Origin: Paracoccaceae bacterium
Lineage (GTDB): Bacteria > Pseudomonadota > Alphaproteobacteria > Rhodobacterales > Rhodobacteraceae
NCBI GenBank assembly: GCA_015487255.1
Contig: WFQA01000172.1
Location: forward strand, 1-7,921
Direction of reading: 5' to 3'
DNA length: 7,921 nucleotides
The position numbers and the translations under genes are program-made. This document shows, piece after piece, positions 1 to 5,914 of this stretch (positions are counted from its first letter, which is position 1; each line of letters begins with the position of its first letter). The notes under the pieces are model-generated. The model did no database searches, had not been told where the DNA came from, and worked only from the letters and a program-made list of their open reading frames with translations.

Positions 1-12
1 CGGCTACAGAGT

Positions 13-89
<77 letters not shown>

Positions 90-100
90 TTTATATCTTA

Positions 101-203
101 CGGCAAGTTCGATTCGCTCACGCCTCTGATGGGGCGGCAAACGCTTGCCGGCGTGCGCTCGCGCGTTGGGTGCGTAGCCCCAAAGAAGGCGTTTGCCGTT
201 TTT
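101..203 (+). terminator. Alternative hairpins after the tRNA, possible terminator
   Basis: Three inverted pairings compete here. CGGCAAG (101-107) can pair with CTTGCCG (144-150). CGGCAA (135-140) forms a tight hairpin with TTGCCG (145-150) around ACGC. CGGCAAACGC (135-144) pairs perfectly with GCGTTTGCCG (189-198), which is followed directly by TTTTT (199-203). The last arrangement resembles a Rho-independent terminator for the tRNA transcript, but its 44-base loop is long. The element could equally be a degenerate intergenic repeat. No coding potential is convincing in 90-418. Confidence 0.3.
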
Positions 204-273
204 GAAGAGCGACGGGGCGGTTTTATCAAAGCAAAATTTGGCGCGGTGTGGCTTGATGCGTGAGGTTTTGTTG

Positions 274-391
274 CCTAGAGCGTTTTGCGTTTTATCTGAA
301 CCACCTGTCGGTTTTACCATTGAGGCAGTGATTGTGAAACAATCGCGTTCAGTGGTAAAACCGTTTCAAATCAAACGCAAAACGCCTTAGG
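274..391. repeat. Long imperfect inverted repeat (MITE-like palindrome)
   Basis: The 118 bases fold back on themselves almost end to end. The outer arms 274-300 and 365-391 pair with four mismatched positions and include the perfect 13-bp stretch GCGTTTTGCGTTT (280-292) against 373-385. After a bulge on the left side, the inner arms CGGTTTTACCA (309-319) and TGGTAAAACCG (353-363) pair perfectly. The tip is a GATTGT/ACAATC stem (330-335, 339-344) with a GAA loop. There is no room for a transposase, so a non-autonomous element or a dispersed palindromic repeat fits best. It ends 27 bases before the betA start codon, so it lies in the betA promoter or leader. Whether it occurs elsewhere in the genome cannot be seen here. 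Confidence 0.6.
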
Positions 392-418
392 GTTTCTTTC
401 AGCCATCGGGAGCATTTC

Positions 419-2005
419 GTGCAGGCGGATTTCATTATCATTGGCTCTGGCTCTGCCGGGGCGGCGCTGGCCTATCGGCTTTCTGAATCAGGCCGGTATT
501 CGGTGCTGGTGCTGGAGGCGGGTGGTAGCGACATTGGCCCGTTTATCCAGATGCCCGCCGCGCTTTCTTATCCGATGAACATGGCGCGCTATGACTGGGG
601 GTTCAAAACCCGGCCCGAGCCGCATCTTGGCGGCCGCCGCCTTGCGACCCCGCGCGGCAAGGTGATTGGCGGCTCTTCCAGCATCAACGGCATGGTTTTT
701 GTGCGCGGGCATGCGCAGGATTATAACCACTGGGCCGCGTGTGGCGCGACGGGTTGGGATTATGCGGGTGTGCTGCCCTATTTCAAACGCATGGAGCATT
801 GGTATGGCGGGCGCTCGAAATGGCGCGGTGATCGTGGCCCGCTGCATGTGACCCGCGGCCCGATGCGCAACCCCCTGCACAAGGCGTTCATAGCGGCGGG
901 GCAGCAGATGGGCCAGCCCTATACCGGGGATTATAACGGCGCGCAGCAGGAGGGCTTTGGCCCGATGGAGATGACCATCTGGAAGGGGCGGCGCTGGTCC
1001 ACCGCCAATGCCTATCTGAAGCCCGCATTGAAGCGGCAAAATTGCGGGCTGATCCGCTGCTTTGCCCGCAAGGTGGTGATTGAAGAAGGCCGCGCGGTGG
1101 GGGTGGAGATTGCGCGCGGCGGCAAGCTGGAGGTGGTGCGGGCCAATCGCGAGGTGATTATTTCGGCCAGCTCGATCAACACCCCCAAAATCCTGATGCT
1201 TTCCGGCATTGGCCCGGCCGCGCATCTTGGTGAGCATGGTATCGGGGTGGTGGCCAATCGCCCCGGTGTCGGGCAAAACCTGCAAGACCATCTGGAGCTT
1301 TACATCCAGCAGGCCAGCTTGCAACCGATCACGCTTTATAAGCATTGGAACCTGTTTTCCAAGGCCGTCATTGGCGCTAAGTGGCTGTTTGCCAAGCGCG
1401 GGCTTGGCACGTCCAACCAGTTTGAAAGCACGGCGTTTTTGCGCTCGCCGGGGGCGGATTACCCGGATATCCAGTATCATTTCATCCCCATCGCGGTGCG
1501 TTACGATGGCAAGGTGGCCGCCGAGGGCCACGGCTTTCAGGCCCATGTCGGCCCGATGCGCTCGGAATCGCGCGGGGCGGTCACGCTGGCCAGCAGCGAT
1601 CCGGATATGCCGCCGGAAATCCGTTTCAATTACATGAGCAAAGCGCAGGATTGGCAGGATTTCCGCCACTGTATCCGGCTGACCCGCGAGATTTTCACAC
1701 AAGATGCCTTCAAGCCTTTTGCGGGCCGGGAGATCCAGCCCGGCGCGGCGCTGCAAAGTGATGACGAACTGGATGAATTCATCCGCCAACACGCCGAGAG
1801 CGCCTTTCACCCCTGCGGCACGGCGCGCATGGGGGCAGCGGATGACATGAACGCAGTGGTGGACCCCGGATGCCGGGTGATCGGGGTGGAGCGGTTGCGG
1901 GTGGCCGATAGCTCGATCTTTCCGCGCATCACCAATGGCAACCTCAATGCGCCCAGCATTATGGTGGGGGAAAAGGCGGCGGATCTGGTATTGTCGGAAA
2001 TATAA
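419..2005 (+). CDS. betA: Choline dehydrogenase, FAD-dependent GMC oxidoreductase
   Basis: Predicted to oxidise choline to betaine aldehyde (and possibly on to glycine betaine), passing electrons to the respiratory chain; this is the osmoprotectant or choline-catabolic route. At 528 residues it is slightly shorter than typical BetA (about 550). The N-terminal FAD-binding motif GSGSAG lies at residues 9-14, with E33 at the end of the second strand. GMC signature 1 (RGKVIGGSSSINGMVFVRGH) is at 79-98 and signature 2 at about 249-265. The catalytic His is H464 in FHPCGT, and the second active-site segment, TNGNLNAPS, is at 505-513. The start is a GTG preceded by GGGAG (408-412) at 6 bases spacing, and it gives the usual MxADFxIIGSGSAG N-terminus. 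No betB, betI or betC is adjacent, so it is an isolated copy; a related alcohol substrate cannot be excluded. Confidence 0.87.
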   Translation: MQADFIIIGSGSAGAALAYRLSESGRYSVLVLEAGGSDIGPFIQMPAALSYPMNMARYDWGFKTRPEPHLGGRRLATPRGKVIGGSSSINGMVFVRGHAQDYNHWAACGATGWDYAGVLPYFKRMEHWYGGRSKWRGDRGPLHVTRGPMRNPLHKAFIAAGQQMGQPYTGDYNGAQQEGFGPMEMTIWKGRRWSTANAYLKPALKRQNCGLIRCFARKVVIEEGRAVGVEIARGGKLEVVRANREVIISASSINTPKILMLSGIGPAAHLGEHGIGVVANRPGVGQNLQDHLELYIQQASLQPITLYKHWNLFSKAVIGAKWLFAKRGLGTSNQFESTAFLRSPGADYPDIQYHFIPIAVRYDGKVAAEGHGFQAHVGPMRSESRGAVTLASSDPDMPPEIRFNYMSKAQDWQDFRHCIRLTREIFTQDAFKPFAGREIQPGAALQSDDELDEFIRQHAESAFHPCGTARMGAADDMNAVVDPGCRVIGVERLRVADSSIFPRITNGNLNAPSIMVGEKAADLVLSEI

Positions 2006-2019
2006 AGCGGGGTGCCGCT
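2006..2019 (-). terminator. Small hairpin between convergent genes
   Basis: AGCGG (2006-2010) pairs with CCGCT (2015-2019) around GGTG, filling the gap between the betA stop codon (2003-2005) and the stop codon of the small minus-strand gene (2020-2022). Read on the minus strand, the stem is followed by the U-rich stretch TTATATTT, so it could act as a weak terminator for the minus-strand genes. The 5-bp stem is short, and on the + strand there is no T-tract. The T-rich tail would lie inside the betA 3' end. Confidence 0.35.
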
Positions 2020-2223
2020 CTATCTGGCCCCGAGCTTTTTCAAAATGATCGTCATCAGGCAAAATCTGGTCAGGCCCGATTGAAACAGATTGGCGCCAAC
2101 AAAGAGCAGCATCCATGTCCAGCCGAATTGGCTCAGGTCAAACTGGCCGTTGATATGGCCAAGCGCAAGACTGACAAGAATAAAAGCCCCGGCGATGGTC
2201 ATGGTCAGGCGTTGTGCGGTCAT
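2020..2223 (-). CDS. DUF2892-type small inner-membrane protein
   Basis: A 67-residue protein of the DUF2892 (YgaP-like transmembrane) type. It shows the expected order: a short polar N-terminus (MTAQRLTM), a first membrane segment around AGAFILVSLALGHI, a second around WTWMLLFVGANLFQSGL, and the C-terminal pattern FC-x(3)-IILKKLG. The family usually has Cys-Pro at that point; here it is Cys-Leu. The biochemical role is unknown. Homologous domains are often found fused to rhodaneses or near sulfur-related genes, but no such gene is visible here. The ATG at 2223 was chosen because GGGAG (2232-2236) sits 8 bases upstream and the family start matches. An in-frame ATG at 2290-2292 overlaps the upstream stop as ATGA and would add 23 residues, but it lacks a ribosome-binding site and runs through AT-rich sequence. 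The gene is last in the minus-strand group. Confidence 0.75.
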   Translation of the reverse strand: MTAQRLTMTIAGAFILVSLALGHINGQFDLSQFGWTWMLLFVGANLFQSGLTRFCLMTIILKKLGAR

Positions 2224-2288
2224 GGTTACGTCTCCCGTTATATATTTATGCTTGCAACATAACGAATATGTGCATTCATGCCATGCGC
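2224..2288 (-). promoter_or_regulatory. AT-rich spacer with possible promoter or operator
   Basis: This 65-base gap separates the M48-like gene from the DUF2892-type gene and is clearly richer in A+T than its surroundings (for example TATATATTTATG on the + strand at about 2239-2250). It contains the ribosome-binding site GGGAG for the small gene and two short dyads: CATA-N5-TATG (2258-2270) and GCAT-N2-ATGC (2272-2281). These could be a promoter with an operator allowing separate expression of the small gene. I could not place a convincing -35/-10 pair upstream of the ribosome-binding site. Confidence 0.25.
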
Positions 2289-3260
2289 TCATTCAGCGCA
2301 GATGTTTCGCAGGGTTTCAAAATCGGAAAACGCAAAATTCGGCAGGGTGGTTGCTGGCAGGGGCAGGCCGATACCGCTGGCCTCGGATAAAGGGCGCAGG
2401 CTGGCTGGCGAGGCCCCGATGCTTTGCAAATGCGCCCGCGCCAGAATGAAATCCGCGCCATCCGGGCGCAGCTCGATTTCAGGCAGGGGCTGGCCGAAGG
2501 TGCCGGTGATCAGGTAGCGCAGCGCCCCCAAAGGCCCCAAAGCCCGGATCAGCGCCGCTTTGGGGCGGCCATTTTCACCACTTGCCCAGGCCAGGGCCAC
2601 CAGTGCCGCCAGTTCATCGGGTGATTTTGTGTTTTCCAGCACCTGCCGCGAAAGCACCACCGCCGGGGCAGGCAGGGCGCGGGTGCTTTGTGGCATGCCG
2701 TCAAAGACCAGAATTTCGGGGGTTATTTCCGGGAACAGTTTTTTGCCAAAATCCGCCAAGGCCCGCTGCCCGAGCCAGCCTTTGCACTCCGGGCCAAACT
2801 GTGCGCGCAGATCATCCTGCATTTCGGCTGATACCGCAGCCATGCGCGAGGGCGGGGTCAGGGTGGCGGCCAGATTATAAATCAGCGGCGGGGTTTGGCT
2901 CAAACCGGCCAGCAATACCGCCAGCACCGCCCCGCGCCACAGCCAGCGCCGCCTTGCGGGGGGCTTGGCCGAGGGAGAAAGGGCGGCGGTCACCGCGCTG
3001 ATCGCCCGGTTCATCTCCGGGTCGTCGATTTCCAGAATCTCGTGTTCGTCGGGGTCGGCTGAATAGATCACCGCCGCGCCGCGCGTGCCGATACGGCGGG
3101 TGGCAAGCAGCGACCAATGGGTCAGCGGCACATCTCTAAGCGAGGTCAGTTGTAAACTGGCATCGCCAAAAGAGACGATCACCTCGCGCGCCTCCTGTCG
3201 CCCCGGCTCAAACCAGTAGCCGACCGCTTCCAGCCGGATGAACTTGTCTATCGCAGTCAT
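2289..3260 (-). CDS. Membrane-anchored M48-like protein, catalytic residues lost
   Basis: A 323-residue protein, not firmly recognised. Residues 1-95 form a soluble N-terminal domain rich in beta-strand-like segments, similar in placement to the domain preceding many alphaproteobacterial M48 peptidases. After ARRR (102-105) comes one membrane segment at about 106-120, suggesting a cytoplasmic N-terminus. Residues 159-230 follow the M48 pattern: C159, the repeat-like GQRALADFGKKL, then LPAPAVVLSRQVLENTKSPD and ELAAL. Where M48 enzymes have HExxH, this protein reads LAWAS (223-227). The downstream zinc-ligand motif ExAD appears as GAD (268-270). A peptidase is therefore unlikely; a scaffolding or regulatory role is inference. 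Start ATG 3258-3260 has AAAGGG (3266-3271) 5 bases upstream, formed partly by the stop of the preceding acyl-CoA synthetase gene. The 9-base gap implies co-transcription and probably coupled translation. Confidence 0.75.
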   Translation of the reverse strand: MTAIDKFIRLEAVGYWFEPGRQEAREVIVSFGDASLQLTSLRDVPLTHWSLLATRRIGTRGAAVIYSADPDEHEILEIDDPEMNRAISAVTAALSPSAKPPARRRWLWRGAVLAVLLAGLSQTPPLIYNLAATLTPPSRMAAVSAEMQDDLRAQFGPECKGWLGQRALADFGKKLFPEITPEILVFDGMPQSTRALPAPAVVLSRQVLENTKSPDELAALVALAWASGENGRPKAALIRALGPLGALRYLITGTFGQPLPEIELRPDGADFILARAHLQSIGASPASLRPLSEASGIGLPLPATTLPNFAFSDFETLRNICAE

Positions 3261-3269
3261 GAAAACCCT

Positions 3270-4883
3270 TTATTCCGGCAATGTATAGCTCTGGTCAAGC
3301 AACCGCTGGCGCAGCTCCAGTTTGGAAACCTTTCCGGTGGCGGTGTGGGGCAGGTCATCCACAAAGATAATATCATCCGGGAGTTGCCATTTTGCGAAGC
3401 GTTTTTCAAGTAAGGATATGACCTCGCTTCGCTTTGGCCGGTTATCCGGTGCGGGCACGATCACCAGCACCGGGCGCTCGCTCCATTTTTCATGCGGCAC
3501 GGCCACGGCTGCCGCCTCGGCCACACCGGGGTGGGCCATGGCGCAGTTTTCCAGCTCGATCGAGGATATCCACTCACCGCCGGATTTGATCACATCCTTG
3601 AGGCGGTCGGTGATGCGCACATAGCCGTTTTCATCCATCACTGCCACATCGCCGGTATCAAACCAGCCATCGCTATCCACTGCGTCTTCTTTCGCTTTCA
3701 GGTAGTGCTGCACCACTGCCGCGCCCCGGGTCAGCAGGCGGCCCTGGCTTACCCCGTCCCATGGCAGGTCTTCGCCCCAATCATTGACGATCTTCAAATC
3801 CACCGAATAGGGCGGGTGGCCAACGGTTTCCTGCACGCTCAGCCGCTCGGCATCGGGCAGGGCGTTGACCTCGGGTTTGAACGAGCAGATGGTGCCAAGG
3901 GGAGACATTTCGGTCATGCCCCAGGCGTGCAGCACCTGAACGCCATATTTGTTCTGGAAGGTTTCTATCACCGCGCGCGGGCAGCTTGCCCCACCGATCA
4001 GCACCCGCTTCAGGCTGGAAAACTGCAGGTTTTCGGCTTCGAGATATTGCAACATGCCCAGCCAGATGGTGGGCACGGCAGCGGTGAAGGTCACGCCCAT
4101 TTCCAGCATTTCATAAAGCCCCGGCGCGCTCATATCCCGCCCCGGCATCACCATCGCCGCCCCGGCCATGGGTGCGTTATAGGCGATCGACCAGCCATTG
4201 GCATGAAACAGCGGCACCACCGGCATGACGCTGTCATTGGAAGAAATATTGATCATATCCGGCGCGGCGGCGGCCAGCGCGTGCAGCACATTGGAGCGGT
4301 GGGAATAGACCACCCCCTTGGGCTTGCCGGTGGTGCCGGAGGTGTAGCAGATGCCGCAGGGGTCGTTTTCATCCCCCTCCATCCATGGCTCATCCGTGGG
4401 CTGGCCCTTTACCAGCTCTTGATAGCAGAGCAGATCAAGCGGGCTTTCGGGCATGTTGGCGCGGTCGGTGAGCACGATGATTTTTTCAATTTTAGGTATC
4501 TTGTCGATAATGGCTTCGAAGATCGGCAGCAGGTCGGGGTCCACCATGATGAAGCGGTCTTCGGCGTGGTTGATGATATAGATCAGCTGCTCGGCAAACA
4601 GGCGCGGGTTAAGCGTGTGGTTGACGGCCCCCGCGCCGGGCACCCCATACCAGACCGAAAGATGGCGCACCGTGTTCCAGGCCATGACCCCGATCACATC
4701 ACCTTTTTTAATGCCCAGCCCCCTGAGCGCAGCGGCCAGTTGCTTGGCCTCGCGCTGCACGCCCAGCCAGTTGTTTTGCACAACTCCCCCTTCAACGCTG
4801 CGCCCGAGCACCGGGCGCTTGGGGTGGAACCGCGCGGCATGGTCGATAATTGTGCTGACCCTTAATGAATAATTTTGCATCAT
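3270..4883 (-). CDS. Acyl-CoA synthetase (medium/long-chain fatty acid-CoA ligase)
   Basis: An ANL-superfamily adenylating enzyme that activates fatty acids with ATP and CoA to acyl-CoA, the entry step of beta-oxidation; cytoplasmic or membrane-associated. Using the 537-residue form, the P-loop-like motif YTSGTTGKPKG is at 180-190, the HAWGMTE motif at 319-325, WFDTGD (ribose-binding Asp) at 407-412, the GGEWIS hinge/CoA region at 435-440, and the C-terminal catalytic Lys at K518 in TATGKVSK. Length and the opening QNYSLRVSTIIDHA match the AlkK/FadD-like subgroup. The start at 4881-4883 was chosen because GGGAG lies 9 bases upstream in a purine-rich stretch; a second ATG follows immediately, and an upstream in-frame ATG at 4925 would add 14 residues unlike the family. 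Chain-length preference cannot be read from sequence. It heads the minus-strand group with the M48-like gene. Confidence 0.88.
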   Translation of the reverse strand: MMQNYSLRVSTIIDHAARFHPKRPVLGRSVEGGVVQNNWLGVQREAKQLAAALRGLGIKKGDVIGVMAWNTVRHLSVWYGVPGAGAVNHTLNPRLFAEQLIYIINHAEDRFIMVDPDLLPIFEAIIDKIPKIEKIIVLTDRANMPESPLDLLCYQELVKGQPTDEPWMEGDENDPCGICYTSGTTGKPKGVVYSHRSNVLHALAAAAPDMINISSNDSVMPVVPLFHANGWSIAYNAPMAGAAMVMPGRDMSAPGLYEMLEMGVTFTAAVPTIWLGMLQYLEAENLQFSSLKRVLIGGASCPRAVIETFQNKYGVQVLHAWGMTEMSPLGTICSFKPEVNALPDAERLSVQETVGHPPYSVDLKIVNDWGEDLPWDGVSQGRLLTRGAAVVQHYLKAKEDAVDSDGWFDTGDVAVMDENGYVRITDRLKDVIKSGGEWISSIELENCAMAHPGVAEAAAVAVPHEKWSERPVLVIVPAPDNRPKRSEVISLLEKRFAKWQLPDDIIFVDDLPHTATGKVSKLELRQRLLDQSYTLPE

Positions 4884-4910
4884 TGTGCTTATCTCCCTAA
4901 ATCTTTTGGG

Positions 4911-4950
4911 TTGATCATTGCCCATTCTGGCAAGATTGAAAAGGGGGCGC
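4911..4950. promoter_or_regulatory. Divergent intergenic region with short dyad
   Basis: The 105 bases between the start codons of the acyl-CoA synthetase (4883, minus) and the sulfotransferase-like gene (4989, plus) must hold both promoters. TTGCC (4918-4922) and GGCAA (4929-4933) form an inverted repeat spaced by 6 bases, a size suited to a dimeric repressor. TTGATC at 4911-4916 could be a + strand -35, but no good -10 follows. No regulator gene is adjacent, so the assignment is tentative. Confidence 0.25.
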
Positions 4951-4988
4951 TATGATGAAAGAATCAAATTCCGGAGGTGCGGGAGGCC

Positions 4989-5789
4989 ATGAGCCAATAT
5001 TCTGAACATGAAACCGAGATGACCGAGGCGGTGTCGCGGATGGTTGGCGGCAACAAAACCCTCAATTATTTCACCCATCTTCACGAGGAAATCGGTTTTA
5101 TCTATTTTTCTGCTCCGGCGGTGGCCAATATCCGCACCACCGCAAGCCTGAACCTGGCAGTGGCCGAAACCCTTGGCGTGAAATTTGGCTACCAGGATCT
5201 GGGGGCGGTATATAAGCGCCAGAGCAGTATTGTTGCCGGTCCCAAGGGGGTTGGCCCGGGGGTGTTTGCTGAAATGCTGGATGATCCGGATGTTGTGAAA
5301 CTCACCTTTCTGCGCGACCCGGTCGAGCGGTTTGCCGCGCTTTATCGCCGTGTGTTTTCGATCAACACGATGCGGGCCAGGCCACGGGTGCAACTGTTTG
5401 GCCATCTGGGCATTCCGGTGGAGGAAAACCTCTCCATGCTTGATCTGGCCGAATTGCTTTGCGAGGAAGAAGAGCTGAAATTGCAATTGCCACATCTGCG
5501 CAGCCAGCGCCAGATGGCCGCGTTTGATCTGGTCGATTACAGCTTTATCGGTCGGCACGAGACATGGGAGGATGATTTTTCCCGCATATCTCAAGAGATT
5601 TTTGGCCGCGATGTGGCGCAGTTTGACCCGATAAAGGTATTTAACCAGGACCCGGAAGGGGTGGAGCTGCAAGGCAATGTCGATGCCGAAACCCGCGCCG
5701 CGCTGGAGGAGGCCTACCGCGAGGATTATGAGATGCTGGAAGAGGTGGACGAGCTGTTCCCTGGAGGGTTTGCCGGGCAATCCGGCTGA
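4989..5789 (+). CDS. Sulfotransferase family 2-like protein, PAPS motifs degenerate
   Basis: A 266-residue protein with the layout of bacterial type 2 sulfotransferases, which move sulfate from PAPS to a carbohydrate or other hydroxyl. The 5'-phosphosulfate loop region is FIYFSAPAVAN (37-47), the 3'-phosphate region LTFLRDPVERFAALYRR (105-121), and the later FIGRHETWEDDF (186-197) matches the family's FIGryE-x-x-x-DF pattern. The expected Lys after Pro in the first motif is A44, and the expected Ser before the Tyr in the second is A117; R109, R114 and Y119 remain. No signal peptide or membrane segment is visible; the C-terminus (about 233-256) is acidic and probably helical. ATG 4989 is preceded by GGAGG (4973-4977, 11 bases) and GGGAGG (4981-4986, 2 bases); GTG 4977 overlaps the first of these and is less likely. 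It is alone on its strand; the substrate is unknown. Confidence 0.65.
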   Translation: MSQYSEHETEMTEAVSRMVGGNKTLNYFTHLHEEIGFIYFSAPAVANIRTTASLNLAVAETLGVKFGYQDLGAVYKRQSSIVAGPKGVGPGVFAEMLDDPDVVKLTFLRDPVERFAALYRRVFSINTMRARPRVQLFGHLGIPVEENLSMLDLAELLCEEEELKLQLPHLRSQRQMAAFDLVDYSFIGRHETWEDDFSRISQEIFGRDVAQFDPIKVFNQDPEGVELQGNVDAETRAALEEAYREDYEMLEEVDELFPGGFAGQSG

Positions 5790-5862
5790 AACGGCACCGG
5801 TGGCATTTTTGAAGCAAGCTTAAAAAATGGGAATCGCGACGCCGTGGCCGGGCTTCGCCCGG

Positions 5863-5893
5863 AAAAAAGGGCGCAAAATGGAAAGATGCGCCC
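5863..5893 (-). terminator. Rho-independent terminator of the fadJ-type gene
   Basis: GGGCGC (5869-5874) pairs perfectly with GCGCCC (5888-5893) around a 13-base loop. On the minus strand the stem is followed immediately by TTTTTT (5868-5863), 21 bases after the fadJ-type stop codon. On the + strand the same stem is followed by TGATGGTTTTT, so weak termination of the sulfotransferase-like gene is possible too. A second hairpin, CCGGGC-TTC-GCCCGG, lies next to it at 5848-5862. Confidence 0.75.
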
Positions 5894-5914
5894 TGATGGT
5901 TTTTGTGGAGCTGG

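Noticed and set aside
193..390. 65-codon plus-strand frame in the betA leader
   Set aside because: It runs through the long hairpin and has no convincing ribosome-binding site or domain.
488..2116. 542-codon open frame on the minus strand opposite betA
   Set aside because: It mirrors a well-supported betA. Its translation is rich in His, Arg and Ala with no recognisable domain, as expected of an antisense frame in GC-rich coding DNA.
3492..4865. 457-codon open frame on the plus strand opposite the acyl-CoA synthetase
   Set aside because: Antisense shadow of a gene with all family motifs; the His/Gly-rich composition has no domain pattern.
4950..5780. 276-codon open frame on the minus strand opposite the sulfotransferase-like gene
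   Set aside because: No recognisable motif. The plus strand frame has family motifs and a good ribosome-binding site.
5848..5862. CCGGGC-TTC-GCCCGG hairpin as a terminator of the sulfotransferase-like gene
   Set aside because: On the plus strand it is followed by A's and not T's, and on the minus strand the T-run precedes the stem. It may just be part of the adjacent terminator region.
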